Source: Neoechinorhynchus agilis (Eukaryota > Acanthocephala). From it: a stretch of DNA of 64,000 bases. The notes under the pieces were generated by a model. It ran no database searches and was not told the origin of the DNA. It saw only the letters and a list, made by a program, of their open reading frames with translations. Where the stretch lies: positions 15,004,001 through 15,068,000 of the forward strand of contig CM121341.1 in NCBI GenBank assembly GCA_051530055.1, read 5' to 3'. The first letter of the stretch is position 1; every line of letters begins with the position of its first letter. Below, piece after piece: positions 1-11,912 of this stretch. Made by a program: the position numbers and the translations under genes.

Positions 1-1510
1 TTGCCGATCAAAATGTCTAGTTTTTTAAGATAGAAGCATTACTTAGAATTCATCAAGAAAAAATCCTCCGGGATGATAGAGTTAGAGATGTAGTGATCAT
101 AAACCGGAATAAAAAATATTTTATCGAATTAAGATATTTCGCGAAGCCTTGATCCATCAGTCAAACGTTACAACGCGGGTGGAATGAGCGGGTGTACGGT
201 CCCTAAACCTCATAAATGGCGATCGAAAATAGTAGTTTATTAGAATAAGGTACATGAGTCCTATTATGTATTTTTTTACCAATAAGCGTGCTATTATATG
301 TAGCGGTAAGTGGGTTATAAAATCTTTAAGTTATACAAAACGTTGCTTTAGCAAAACCAAAGAAAAAGCTTTGATCGAAAAATATTTTTCCTCTTGCCAA
401 TCATAAAGTCTTGGTTCTTTCTTGCCAACAACAATCTCAAACTTACGGAAATTTACGTTTTGTCAATTTTCGCTTTCAGTTATTTAATCATGGGGAATTT
501 AATTCCCTTGACCATTATTTGGCGCTTTTGTAGTGTTGATACGTTCAAAAGTAGTATTGACAGTTTCAATATCAACTGACTCCGATTTATCGTTTCGGCC
601 TTTCGTTTTTTGTTAGAGCCTATTTTGTTTTTCTCAGCTATGTCATTTATTAGGCAAATCGATAACAAACTATGATAAAAATCTATATCTCGCATTAACG
701 CTCAAAGAACGCCATTTTTATACAATGGATTGTTCAGAATTCAATTGCAATCGGTGCTTATTTCACAACTACTTAGCAGATAAATCAGATATTCCATTGA
801 AATCGTTGACTTATATTTTATTTTATTTTCTTAAGATCCATTTTCATTGTGCGAGTTTATATCGTGACTTATTGCCTTCTGATTTTTTGTAAATAATGTT
901 TAATCAACTGCAGCCTATCGGCAGGTCCGAAATTACTACTCTATATTTTAGTTTTCGTTAAAAACGTTACTTTACCGAGTTGCAATCGTGATTTCAAGAA
1001 TTTTCATTTCTTTTAGTATTGTATTCGGGTGTTTAGATATGTTATTATTTTGGTCGGCCCTCGAAATAGTCAAATTTTTTCGACGTCATAAAAACTTACA
1101 ATCAATTTGAATTAATAATGGCTGATTCAATTAATCGAAATACATTCGACTTTAATGATCTCCGCCTAGTGTCGAAGACCGACCAAAATATTAACTATTG
1201 AAAACAATAATTCAAGTCACATTCCCCGGTACCTCATATATCGAGATTTTAACCATCCCTTTCGGGTCGCGAGGGCCAACCAAAAAATTACGCTTTCACT
1301 TCTTTTGAAAAAAATCGCTTCAAGATGCCGCATGCCCGCATATTTCAGAGATATTCCATAAGAATCTGTCACTTTTCTATAAAATCGTTCAAAATGGCCT
1401 TTTGTATTGTTGATGGCTTCTTACAGTGAACTCATATTCGCTGATTTCGAACGTAATTAATTCTAGCCTTATTTTACGTTCGAAAAAGTCCTTTAGCATT
1501 TATCTTTTAG
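1..1510. other. intergenic spacer upstream of POLR1C
   Basis: No convincing gene. The short open frames at 394-695 on both strands are low-complexity and match no family I know. The stretch 731-1060 is the first copy of a duplicated spacer block (see 5851-6580). An imperfect inverted repeat pairs about 1045-1063 with about 1163-1185 (shared core TTTTGGTCGG and its complement). Confidence 0.6.
731..1060 (+). repeat. duplicated spacer block A, copy 1
   Basis: About 330 bp that recurs at 5851-6160 with a few substitutions and small indels. Long identical runs cover the stretch from the 'aaattactactctatatttt' segment through the 'gagttgcaatcgtgatttca' segment. In this copy, block A is separated from block B (3229-3640) by 2.17 kb that carries POLR1C. 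In the other copy the two blocks are adjacent. Confidence 0.8.
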
Positions 1511-2523
1511 ATGTACCGAGTTGACAAGGAACAACTTAGAGATACTTCAAATGTTATCCTTTCCACGCCAAAGCGCTTTATAGACTCCATAAAGGAATCA
1601 TTGGACATACAAATTCAATCGATGAATTCTAACGAAATGGAATTCCATTTGAAAGGAGTAGATCCCTCTGTTGCTAATGCAATAAGGCGTACTCTTTTAT
1701 CGGACGTACCCTCAATGGCATTCGATCGATTCACTGTGCTAAACAATACATCAATTTTTCCAGATGAAATTCTGTGCCATAGAATAGCTTTGATTCCTTT
1801 AAAAGCGGATCCTCGGCTCTTTGAGAGCAGACTAGAAAATGATCATGACAGTGGGTCTAATTCACTCAAATTTAGCCTGGAACTAGTATGTGAGAAGATT
1901 GAGAATGAAGTAAAGTTTGAGAATGTTTATAGCCGCGACATCAAGTGGCATCCTTTAAAAAGCTGGTTAGGGTTTTGCTCGGTATACGATTGAAACCATA
2001 ATCGACTATGGGAGATCAGGCCGAATTTCTGAAGGAAACTGATGTCGCTCCAGTATCAAAAGATATTCTTCTTTTTAAAATGGTTCCTGGACAACGGATA
2101 AAAATGAATATGCTGGCCGTCAAAGGAATGGGCAGGGACCACGCTAAATTCTCACCCGTGTCCCTGGCTTCATATAGAATGTTACCGACGATTAGTCTGA
2201 AAAAGCGTGTTCAGGGAGAGTTGGCTGTTCGACTTCAAAAGTGTTTCACCCCTGGAGTGATTGGACTAAGAGAAGGGGAAGGTGGACCCGAAGCGTATGT
2301 AATAGATCCTCTTCTGGATGCTTGCAGCCGTGAAGTATTTTTGTATCCGGAGTTAGCAGACTTAGTGGAACTCGGTCGAGTCAGAGACCATTTTGTGTTT
2401 AAAATTGAATCAACGGGTGCACTTAAACCTTATGAGTTATTCAACGAAGCCGTAAAAATCCTAATTCAAAAATGCCAGGAAATCAAAAAGGACATCGATT
2501 TCGAACGCGTATTGAACGAATAA
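1511..2523 (+). CDS. POLR1C: RNA polymerases I and III subunit RPAC1 (AC40/POLR1C)
   Basis: Shared alpha-like subunit of RNA polymerases I and III that pairs with AC19 in the assembly platform; acts in the nucleus and nucleolus. Two exons. Exon 1 holds the family block VANAIRRTLLSDVPSMA, then NNTSIFPDEILCHRIALIP and DPRLFE. Exon 2 holds VKGMGRDHAKFSPV, CSREVF and ESTGALKP, all diagnostic of AC40. An in-frame stop lies directly before the ATG. The exons are in different frames. The only junction that restores the family sequence (WHPL-K-NQAEF) uses a GC donor at 1962 and the AG at 2013-2014, a 53-nt intron. No GT donor fits the phase. The predicted product of about 319 residues is slightly shorter than human (346). 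The alternative is a frame-damaged copy, but everything else in the frame is intact. No POLR1C copy is present in the duplicated spacer at 5.8-6.6 kb. Confidence 0.9.
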
Positions 2524-4136
2524 TAGGTGCGTCGAAGAATGTGATAAAATTGTTTCTGTACTATCATATAAGCCGGGATTTATTTCTTAATTTACAATAG
2601 CAGGTGACGAAAATTGAATATGTATGAATTGTTTAATTTGGTCAGTATCCACGACTTTGAATTGGTTGAACTTAAGAAATCCGTCTTATTTGAAGTGGGC
2701 GGCTTACTGAAAAACCACTATCGCAATATTATGCATTTTAAATTATTTACAATGCTGATAAAATGAGTCAAGCCTGTAAAAGTTATTCGTAATTGCTGTA
2801 AGATTTCGGCACAAAAGGTGCATTTCCGTTATTTACTTATGATTATCGACATTTAAAATAATCACAAAACAAAAGTAAAACAGAGACTTTTATTTTTATT
2901 TCGATTAGTTTAGATATTTTATCGATGACAATTGATATACACTGCGAATATGATCGAAAATCGAATAGTTTTTCTCGGACAAGTGATTTTAGTATCTCCA
3001 TATCATAAAATTTATTATCGCTCTCTAAATATGAGAAAAATCACATTATGAAGTACAGTGATGCATGAAATGTAAAAAATTGAAACAGCGAACAATAAAA
3101 TATTTGTCATCTTTTATGTCACAATATTTATCGGCGTATCTAATTGTTTCGAACCCGTGTTCCAGTGTGGTAGTGATAATGGTCATGTTTATAGGATAGT
3201 TTTTGTTTCCTGATATGGATAACAAAAGTACATCCTTTCAATGTCTCGGTCGTTTCCATTCTAATCTGAGAGGCGGAACGCTTTTCATCCCCGATAATTT
3301 TAATAGATCATCTCTTATCTGAATTGTTGATTATTGTCAAAGTACTGAACAATAATCTCTGTTAGTGTAGAAAATTAAGATGAGCTTAAGTGAACTCTAG
3401 AAATCGCAATGATCAATTCGAAAGTGCATCATTGATTTTCACAAAATTTGTGGATTAGAATTCTTTTTTCGCGTGATTTGCTAACCATGTTTCTGACACC
3501 TAAACGAATTTTTGAGGTAACGATTATTAACAGAATATGCCTGTAAGTTTGCTGATAGTCTAAAATCAAAATTAATTGAAGTTTATTAATAGTAACACTA
3601 TTTTTAATCTGTCAGTTACATAAATTGTGTCGGAAAAATTCAAGTGAACTAAATGTAAAATTCATTGGTGCTGAAAATCAAGCTTACATTTTTGATGCTG
3701 TGGGTTTGACATAAGATTCATTTTTTTCTGACGATGAATTAGTCTACTTTGAAGCGAATCCTTTCGGGACGAATCATTATTCCCAGGCTTTTCACAGAAA
3801 GCGAGATGTTACCATTTAAAAATGAATTTCGATTCTTGGTCATGATTTTGACGGAATTAGTAAAAAATTCTCAGAAGATCGAAACGTTACTGACATTGCA
3901 TTTCATTACTATAGTCGCAAAGAAAGTGGAGTATACAGACGGAACAATGGAAAAACAGCATATTTTGTTCTCGTTTTTAGATGATTAAATACAATAGAAG
4001 AGGGCACCAAAAGCTTAACAAAAGACAATGTATTCGTCTTTTAGTGAAACGTATTAGAAATATGAGATGTCACAGCGTCGACGCCTCTTGATATTCAAAA
4101 ACCTTTCAAATTCAAGTTGCGCAAAAGTATATAAAA
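2524..4136. other. spacer between POLR1C and membrane-protein gene
   Basis: No convincing gene. It contains duplicated block B at 3229-3640. A 79-codon frame at 3749-3988 has no recognisable domain and begins just past the duplicated block. I do not call it. Confidence 0.5.
3229..3640 (+). repeat. duplicated spacer block B, copy 1
   Basis: About 410 bp recurring at 6167-6580 at high identity. Shared runs include 'aagtactgaacaataatctc' and 'gtgtagaaaattaagatgag'. In the second copy it follows block A with no intervening gene. Confidence 0.8.
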
Positions 4137-4655
4137 ATGGCGATTCCCGTAGCTTATATCCGAGCGGCTCGTTCATCTTTATTGACAATCATGCATATTC
4201 ATATCCTTGTTTCGTTAGTGATCACATTCCTATTCGTCGACGATTCAGCTGAATTCAGGCAATCGACACATCTCGATCAGCAATTGGCAGCTCACAAAAA
4301 CATATTAAAGTTTTTACATCTCCCAATGATCCTTGTTATAGTTCTATCGAGCATAAAAGCAGGTATTCTTGTGAAATATTGGAAGTTCCAGAAATTGGAA
4401 ATGATAGGAATTTTCGCTCTTCAAATTTCAATTGCCATTTTAAGTGTATTTGCGATCTACAATGAACAAGGGATCTTGCCCTGCGTTGCTATAGCGGGAA
4501 CTTCTGTTCTGACTTCCATTTTGAGATTGATGATAGAATATTGTGAACACAAGCTTCATGGAGAGCGGCCTCCGTGGGAACAGCCAGGGGCAGAACTTGT
4601 GATGAATGCACGCCTTGCTGTTCACTGTAATGGACATGCAGCTATAATTCCGTGA
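4137..4655 (+). CDS. four-helix membrane protein, unknown family
   Basis: A 172-residue frame that I do not recognise. It has four hydrophobic segments at about residues 14-33, 55-80, 84-105 and 109-132, with short polar loops and a cytosolic-looking C-terminal tail containing CEHKLHGERPPWEQPGAE. The layout is similar to small tetraspan proteins (MARVEL/TMEM type), but I see no family signature. A TATATAAAA run ends directly before the ATG, so either the ATG is very close to transcription start or a 5' exon is missing. No close AATAAA follows. The coherent spacing of the helices favours a real gene over a chance frame. Confidence 0.5.
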   Translation: MAIPVAYIRAARSSLLTIMHIHILVSLVITFLFVDDSAEFRQSTHLDQQLAAHKNILKFLHLPMILVIVLSSIKAGILVKYWKFQKLEMIGIFALQISIAILSVFAIYNEQGILPCVAIAGTSVLTSILRLMIEYCEHKLHGERPPWEQPGAELVMNARLAVHCNGHAAIIP

Positions 4656-5305
4656 CATAAATATTTTTTGGAAGAGCATAAATTGTTTCACGGTTCTTAA
4701 GGGTGACTTGGTTGGCTGCTCTATGTATGAAATGCGGAGTCTGAAAACTCTATAGATTTCAAAACACTTTTGAACAACCGTTATGCGTCATTTTTTTCCA
4801 GATAACGACATTCAGCATAATTCACCAAATAATTCCTTCTGAAATAATTAGCTACCAAAGTTCTTCTCCCGTAATTTTTGGTATGGAACTTGATATTCGT
4901 AAACAAAATGTGGAGTACTTTTCGAATCTCGAAAAGTATCAAGTCGCTAAATTCCGGTAGGTCATTCTGCCTATCATTATCAACATATTCCGAACTTCTC
5001 TAAACCGTGTAATTTATCAAAGATTTATCAATATAACGTCAACAAAAGGTCACAATCTTCGACTGCTTAGCTTGTTTTCTAAGAAATTCTTAACAACTTG
5101 CTGCGTTGGGTTGTTGCTGAGTATAAATGTTCAAATCAATATCCCATATTATGGAACACATTCCTTTTAAGTGTAAATATTTGTTTCCACCATATTTATA
5201 GCACACTATCAATTACTAATTTGTGATATTAACATCTATACCAAAAATATTGATTGAATTCACCAGAGAAGTATCGTGAATTCGTGATAACTTCAATTGT
5301 ATAAA

Positions 5306-5610
5306 TATAGAATTTGCAATTCTTGTGCAGGAATGTAAAACATCCATGCTTTCCATCTGCGCTTCTCATTTAAAATAAAAAACAGAACGCGAAGATATGA
5401 ACGCGCTTTAAAATATAGAATTTGTATTTCTTGTGTAGGAATGTAAGACATCCTTGCTTTTCAAACGCTTTTTTCAATGGAAATAAAAAACGGAACGCGA
5501 AGAAAATTCGATCGTAAAACATCCATGCTTTCCAAACATTCATCTTAATTATAACGCGAGACAGAACGCTAACTCATGAACGCGATCTATAATATCGGGT
5601 TTTTATTTTC
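5306..5610 (+). repeat. three-copy tandem repeat, about 100-bp unit
   Basis: Three diverged direct copies start near 5306, 5413 and 5513. Each contains 'gaatgtaa.acatcc.tgctt' followed about 60 bp later by 'cagaacgcg' or 'cggaacgcg'. Copies 1 and 2 also share 'atatagaatttg.a.ttcttgtg.aggaatg'. The divergence suggests an old local array. Confidence 0.75.
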
Positions 5611-5850
5611 GAAACGGCTTTAATATATAATCATTTACAGAGTGTAGAACTAAACAATAGTTCCAATCACATTTTCCGGTATCTCACTCGCAGTTGCGTG
5701 TGCACTTGGATGCAAATGCCAACTTTTTTCAATATTAATCGTTGAATTTCATTAAGTCCATTATGTGTAAATGATGATCCGTGTTATTAATTTGTTTAAA
5801 TCGGTTTGAGTGGGTTTGGAATGATCGGAGTAAATGTTAAATTAACATTA

Positions 5851-6580
5851 TGTTCAGAAATCAATTGCAATCGATGTTTATTTCACAACGACTTAGCAGA
5901 TAAATCAGATATTCCATTGAAATTGGTGACGCAAATTTGATTTTCTTTTCTTGTGGTCTCTTTTCATTGTGCGGGTTTATATCGTGACTTCGTAAATAAA
6001 ATTTACCCGAGTGCAGCCTACCGGCAGGTCCGAAATTACTACTCTATATTTTAGTTTTCGTTAAAAATGCAACTTTACCGAGTTGCAATCGTGATTTCAA
6101 GCATTTTCATTTCTTTGAGTATTGCATTCGGTGGTTAGATATGTTATTATTTCGGTCGGTTCTACATCCATTTAATGTCTCCGTGGTTTCCATTCTAACC
6201 TGAGAAGCGGTAAGTTTTTCATCCCCAATAATTTTACTCGATCATCACTTATCTGAATTGTTGATTACTGTCAAAGTACTGAACAATAATCTCTGTTAGT
6301 GTAGAAAATTAAGATGAGTTTAAGTGAACTCTAGAAATCGCAATTATCGATTCGAAAGTGCATCGCCTTATATTTTTCCATCACATATATCTTCACAGTT
6401 TGTGGATTGCAATTATTTGTTCGCGTGTTTTATTAACTATGTTTTTGACACCTAAACGAACTTTTGAGACAAAGCTTAGTAACAGAACCTAGCTATAAGT
6501 TTACTGCTTGCGTAAAATCAAAATTAATTGAAATTTATTAATGGTAAGACTATTTTCCAATTTTTAAATTGCTTAAATTG
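5851..6580 (+). repeat. duplicated spacer blocks A and B, joined (copy without POLR1C)
   Basis: 5851-6160 matches 731-1060, and 6167-6580 matches 3229-3640. Here the blocks are contiguous, joined at about 6160-6167, while in copy 1 they flank the 2.17-kb POLR1C segment. See findings. Confidence 0.8.
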
Positions 6581-7293
6581 TCGCGGTTCGAATAATATCG
6601 CTTTCTTCACTCAAAAGGCGAGATGAAAAAGGCAACCAATCACAGTTTGGTTCAAGTACACGCTCAAAAGTCGGTAAATACCAACACGTTTTATTGTTAA
6701 AGGTAGAGGAGACACTGGAGCAATATGAAAGATTCCTTGTATGTGGTTGTTTATTCATGTGAATAAAGGGGAATAAAATTGTGGTAGTAGGGTTGAGAGG
6801 CGTTTTGATTGTTTGATGAAGCGATTAAAAAGTAATTCGGTGTACGGGGAAATCAATTCTGCTTTGAACTCTTAAGAACCCCGAAATTAGCAATGCTGGT
6901 TTTCTTGGCAAGCTTGAAATTGTTTGGAAAGAAAGTACACTATATATCCCGCAAATTTCTTAATTGAAATGCTTAGGATAACACCAAGAATATGTAAATC
7001 ATCGCAAAGAACGCCACTTTTTACTTATTATGTTTAAGGATAACACTACTTTTCGTTGTATTCCGCGAGCATTGGACTTAAAATAATTTTAGTAAACAAC
7101 CCAACAGCAATTTTTTACAGATTTCGTTTTAGGATAACATTGTTTTTAGCATATAACGTACTTATCCGATTCACAGGTTTCTATTTACTCGTAGTTAGAA
7201 TATTTTCAAATGGATAAAAGTTTAAATGTGCATATGGATCTCTAAAGCGATACCATCAGTCAAACCCTATAAAAAATAATACATCGGTGGTCA

Positions 7294-7299
7294 TTTATT
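7294..7299 (-). terminator. polyadenylation signal AATAAA of PPP1R3-like gene
   Basis: TTTATT on the plus strand reads AATAAA on the minus strand, about 30 nt after the stop of the PPP1R3-like gene. It implies a very short 3' UTR. Confidence 0.6.
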
Positions 7300-7328
7300 T
7301 CTATGCCCAATTCACAACTGGAATCTTC

Positions 7329-8615
7329 TTAATCCAACCAGTATGTAAACCCTCTACTTGATCCGTAGCTGGAAATGCCGACCAAGTTTCCGCCATATCG
7401 AGATGAAGCTGCCTGTCGATCTCTTGATTGTGATGGCGTTTCGTCACTCTGATATCGCCGATGTCCGCTGTAAAATTGCGAGAAGCGATAGTTTGTACCA
7501 TTATTGTTGTCCCAAGATCCAAGTTCGGGCTTCAAATTAGCTGGTGAACAGTAGCATATTGCAAATTCCACACAGGACGGACTTCGTCCAAGATAAATTG
7601 AGAAGGAAAATTTGCTGGTACGTCCGTCGTAAGAATTTTCTTTATAGGTGGCCTCGACATTTCTGAAGCTCGTCCAACCGTCTGTGGTAATACGGACAAA
7701 TACGCGTTTATGATAGGCAGCGCGTTCATCATCCATAACCGCTATGATTCCAGTGATGCTGCTTTGAAAAGTATTTGCCTCGAGAAGGCAAACGCGTTGC
7801 CTTTCAAGGCGCTCTTTAAATCCGATTTCGTATCCAGGATTCTGGAAAAACGACACATATCCTGAGCCTTCAGTGTGTTCTGTAGAAGTCGAGGAAGATC
7901 CCGGCAAAGTTTTGTCATTTATAGTTACGCTGTATTTGTCGAAGTAAGTAACAACTGCTAGGTCCAGTCCAAGCGAATCAGCAAATCGCACAACCTTTTT
8001 CTTCTTTGTGCCATTTTTCTTTGTGTGTAGAATTGATTTCAATATATTTGTGGATTCTTCAGCCTGTACCTGAACTATGGGACCATCCTCGAAGATTTGG
8101 TCATTTGAAAGACTCGCTAATGGTTCCATGTTTTGCGGCGGTAAAATTTCTGTACCCGACTGTTCAATTTCCTTCTCTTGGGCTCGACCAAGCGTCTTTT
8201 CGGCTTCAACTTCGGCAATGGTCATTCGACATTCTCCATCACCCGCCAGATTCCTTTCCAGTAAAACTTTCGACCTGTTAAATACTCCCTCGATATAAGC
8301 ACTTAAAAATACGTCGCGACTTGAACCATTTTCTGCAACGTTAGCCATTTTCATAAATTCCAGTAGCTTGTCAACACTTTGGGCCTTTCGGTTCTCACGC
8401 AAATTGTTCCAAATTTGTGTATTTTGTTGATGTTGTGAATTCATACGACCGTTAATGATGCAAGGTACGGATGAACTACGGCGTATAACGGGTTTCTGAT
8501 TTGGCGATCCCTTCCCTGTTTCACGACAGGTACTTGGATTTTGTTGATTTTGCATAATCGCAATCGAAATATCCGATAGTATGCTAGATGGAGAAAAGTT
8601 ATCGCTGATAAGCAT
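7329..8615 (-). CDS. PPP1R3: protein phosphatase 1 glycogen-targeting regulatory subunit (PPP1R3 family)
   Basis: Targets protein phosphatase 1 to glycogen, where it dephosphorylates glycogen synthase and phosphorylase. A single 428-codon exon. The N-terminal 200 residues are disordered and Ser/Gln-rich. The RVxF-type PP1 docking motif VVRF lies at residues 208-211, inside the family block KKKVVRFADSLGLDL. A CBM21 carbohydrate-binding domain follows at about 256-378. It has RLERQRVCLE-like spacing, KRVFVRITTDGWTSF (299-317 region), VEFAICY, and the signature WDNNNGTNY starting at 368, whose aromatic and Asn residues contact glucan in the family. The C-terminal 50 residues are Ser/Arg/Gly-rich. 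The length is typical of invertebrate members. Paralogue identity (3B/3C/3D type) cannot be set. An AATAAA lies 30 nt past the stop. Confidence 0.9.
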   Translation of the reverse strand: MLISDNFSPSSILSDISIAIMQNQQNPSTCRETGKGSPNQKPVIRRSSSVPCIINGRMNSQHQQNTQIWNNLRENRKAQSVDKLLEFMKMANVAENGSSRDVFLSAYIEGVFNRSKVLLERNLAGDGECRMTIAEVEAEKTLGRAQEKEIEQSGTEILPPQNMEPLASLSNDQIFEDGPIVQVQAEESTNILKSILHTKKNGTKKKKVVRFADSLGLDLAVVTYFDKYSVTINDKTLPGSSSTSTEHTEGSGYVSFFQNPGYEIGFKERLERQRVCLLEANTFQSSITGIIAVMDDERAAYHKRVFVRITTDGWTSFRNVEATYKENSYDGRTSKFSFSIYLGRSPSCVEFAICYCSPANLKPELGSWDNNNGTNYRFSQFYSGHRRYQSDETPSQSRDRQAASSRYGGNLVGISSYGSSRGFTYWLD

Positions 8616-11600
8616 TTTATGAAATGTACAAGCGTGAAACCCTCTACAGCCGTAAAAGTAAAGATTATCTGGAAATCATGTACATCCGAACGTTGATTGG
8701 CCGAAACGTTGGGGTGCCGTTTACAATGCCACAGGGGAGGGGTGATTATAATCGTTTCAAGTGTGAAATATCTATGCTTAATTGGATAAAAAGCATGATA
8801 GGAAAAGATTAATAATTAGAAATCGCTACGTGGCAAGGTTTCTTTTTGATCTAAAGAAAACCTCCAATTCAATTAATAACACTTATAACCGTGATATCTG
8901 TGAAAAATTGATATAATCAAAGGCGGAAACGTGCACATGAGAGAATTAGACATGGTAGGGTATTATAAACAACACTTATAAACATGATTATTTGCAAAAT
9001 ATTGTCTATTTTTGAAAGCATAAAGGTTAATTTTTAGTTAGTAAAAAAGCATAAAATTATATATCAATCAGCTGTGCTATTCAGAAATGGAGGCAATGGA
9101 GGACAAAGGTGTTTAGCCACTCCCACCGAACTTTTATAAAAATTAAATGCTGAAAAACAACCTGAAAACCCAGTATAAGAATTTTATACTGCTTATATGT
9201 CTTTATTCATGATTGTCATAAACCTATTTATCTCCACTTGAAGTGCCAAGGGTTAACTCACTAAAGGCAAAAATGTGTACGATTTCCTTTAAAAAAAACC
9301 TCGCGAATCGGTCACTTTCTTTGTTGTTGACGTTAAAGTCTCAAAATAAACGAATGTCGACGAAATCTATTCTTCAAACACGCCTAAAGATTTCTCACTT
9401 CTAGGGTCATTGGGAAATTTAAAGAGTTTTATGCATGTCACGCGGTTATTGATATGGGCAAAACAATTGCTAATTCTGGAACAGTCTAGATGGTTGTTCG
9501 ATTCCCTCCTAAGAATCGGATCCGAAATGGAAGAGTTTAAAGCGCGCCGGATATATTGGACATCTAGCTATTAATGATTCTTGGCGAAAATCTGAGCAGT
9601 ACCCAAGTAATGAGATTTATCGGAAGTAATTTGCTCTGCTCTTACGTTGACTTCAATTTCCGAGATTTCAACTAAAATTAGGCTTCAGATTTTTCGGCTG
9701 GTAATAGAAAAACAGCTTCTAGATAATCCCAAGCTTCTTAGACGAACGCATTTTGTTGGCATTTGTTTATTTGGTGTCCATTAGACGAGTCGTTAACTTT
9801 GGAACTCATCTCTATTTATCATCATAGAAGACATCCACTCCGCCTATTTGGCGCGCCGATGATTGTTCGTGTGATGAACACTTGATGTAAAAATGAGACT
9901 GCGAAATTTCGGTTACATCTTGGCACCGTATGCGTCTGCACTTACATACAGAAAAAGTTGGATGTCTGTGAGTGGCAGTGAAATAGAAGAAGAAGTGGTG
10001 TGAAAAGTTAGTGATGAAAACGGGAAGCGAAAAATCTGTCTGGTCGGTTATTGTGCAAAGGCGCAACCGTTAAATCCAAGTGGACATTTTAGCAAATAAA
10101 TCTTTAGCATGTAGGATTATAAGGCATTTCCAGCTTAGTGCACTTACTAGTGAGGTTTCCTTTGACTGGTTGAAGATTACAGCGAGCTGAAGGAATTTCT
10201 CAAGAACCAAAATTATCCGATTTCTCTGCTCGATGTTTTCTATGAGTAAACCCTAGCCGCGAAAAAGGCGTGCACGTGATAGTGTTAAGGCGTGCCTAAA
10301 GACGTTCAACGAGGCCATCACAACAATAGATCATGAGTTTTGTCTCGCCTCGGGTAAAAAAGGACGAAATTACTTGTATAATGCGTGGTTGAGCAAGAGA
10401 GACATCTCCGGCAAGACAGAAATCGTCAGGAGTTGTCACCATCTTATGCGATTTGCAAATGGAAAAACTGCGTTATTGCAGTTTAATTTTAGTGGCCTTT
10501 AAGACAGTCGAAATGATAACACATAATTAATCGGTTAGCCGACAAAATTCTAGCAAGGACGAAAGTTTGTTGTTTGAGACATCGGCTGTTTCTAAATACT
10601 TACCTTATTTGTAAAGCGATTACTGGCTCTTAAAATATAGATCCAAAAGTATTAGGTGATAGTAGTTGAGATGTGTGATAGTTAATGTACACTAAAATGA
10701 GATTGCAACGATTCACAATGTTATGAAATCCAAAACCACAAGTGTACTAACCTTTTTAGCTACGTGGTGAAGAAAAACACTCGTTTTTATCCAACAACCC
10801 GTCGAAAAACATCGTCAAAACATTTCGGCGTGATTGACTAAAACTTTTAGAGTGAAATCTCGACTTATCATGAATGCTGTTTGAATCCCAGTTGCCGAAT
10901 GTAATGAAATGTACGCACATCTCCTCTCTTCATCCTTTGAAAACTGATTTTTTTTATCTCAATTGATGCACGTTTATTCCTATAAAATATAGAAATCATT
11001 CTATGTTAATCGTTGCCATTTTCATTAGTTTCGAAGAAGCTAACTTAATCTGCGCTCCAGACGACTGCTTTACAGAGCACCTCGTGCAGTTTTACTAAAT
11101 ACAGTTATCAAAATCAATAGTAAATTGCAGCACATTATGTATGTCGATTAGTTTTCCGGGTGATCGGATTAGTAAATAAAAATCCAAGATGTCTTCGTAT
11201 TATCATGTGTTAGAGAGGAAATTCAACCTTGCTTGATATTCATTTGTTCAGATATCGCGCAATTCTAGAACGTGTGCAGCAATAACAGCGTCAAGTATTT
11301 TTACCATATTCAATCCACACCATAATAAAACATCACCGACATAACAACGCGTTTTAAGATAAACCGTTGAACTTATATTTAAACTTCCTTCTTTATTAAG
11401 CATTTTAATAAGAAAGACCCATCCTGAGTATGTCTTCAAATCATAAAAATTTCGATACTTTTCAGAATTAAACATTGTATGTTTACTGAATTTTTGGGAT
11501 CTTTTTACTACAACCACCAGCGGCCTAATGGGATTTCTGAAATTGTTCCCTTTACTCGAATATGTATTTAATCATAAAAGGCGATTTACATCGCGAAAAA

Positions 11601-11646
11601 CCTTAAGGTGATTAGAACATGAAAGTCGATTAGATATTCCTTTAAT
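8616..11646. other. 3-kb spacer, no gene seen
   Basis: AT-rich. Only short frames occur (for example 8624-8812, 9812-10066 and 11248-11517) and none has a recognisable domain, signal peptide or splice context. No clear repeat was identified by eye. Confidence 0.5.
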
Positions 11647-11912
11647 TTTTTGAAGTCTGACCAGCCGGTAACTTTTCAGTATCTATGTGTGGCTTATTTC
11701 ACGGCTGATAATTTTCCTTGGGCACACAGCCCACCGATCTGGCTCAGGAAAGCGCATAAAATCACTTATCTGAGGATCCGGAGGGATACGTACAAAACTC
11801 ATAACCGTATGGTTTAGGGTATTAAGTGATTTTATGCGCTTCCCTGAACCAGATCGGTAGGCTGTGTGCCAGAGGAAAATTATCAGCCGTGAATAGGGCC
11901 ACAAATAGATGT
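11647..11912. mobile_element. fold-back (MITE-like) element, copy 1
   Basis: About 265 bp with long inverted arms. The left arm (about 11683-11770) contains 'acggctgataattttcc', 'gcacacagccca.cgatctgg' and 'gcgcataaaatcactta'. The right arm (about 11818-11910) is its complement. A family-specific outer end, 'gaagtctg.ccagc.ggtaac', is on the left. Related copies lie at 29078-29288 and 62915-63365. No coding capacity. Confidence 0.75.

Larger units (their letters stand above)
4656..7290. other. gene-free spacer with repeats
   Basis: No gene supported. It holds a three-unit tandem repeat (5306-5610) and the second copy of the duplicated spacer blocks (5851-6580). A 61-codon minus-strand frame at 6573-6758 lacks any recognisable feature. 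Confidence 0.6.

Noticed and set aside
3749-3988. 79-codon plus frame
   Set aside because: No recognisable motif; it lies just past a duplicated spacer block and is absent as a frame elsewhere. Too weak to call.
9812-10066. 84-codon minus frame with a cysteine-rich patch
   Set aside because: No domain, no splice context, no neighbouring exon. It is consistent with chance in AT-rich DNA.
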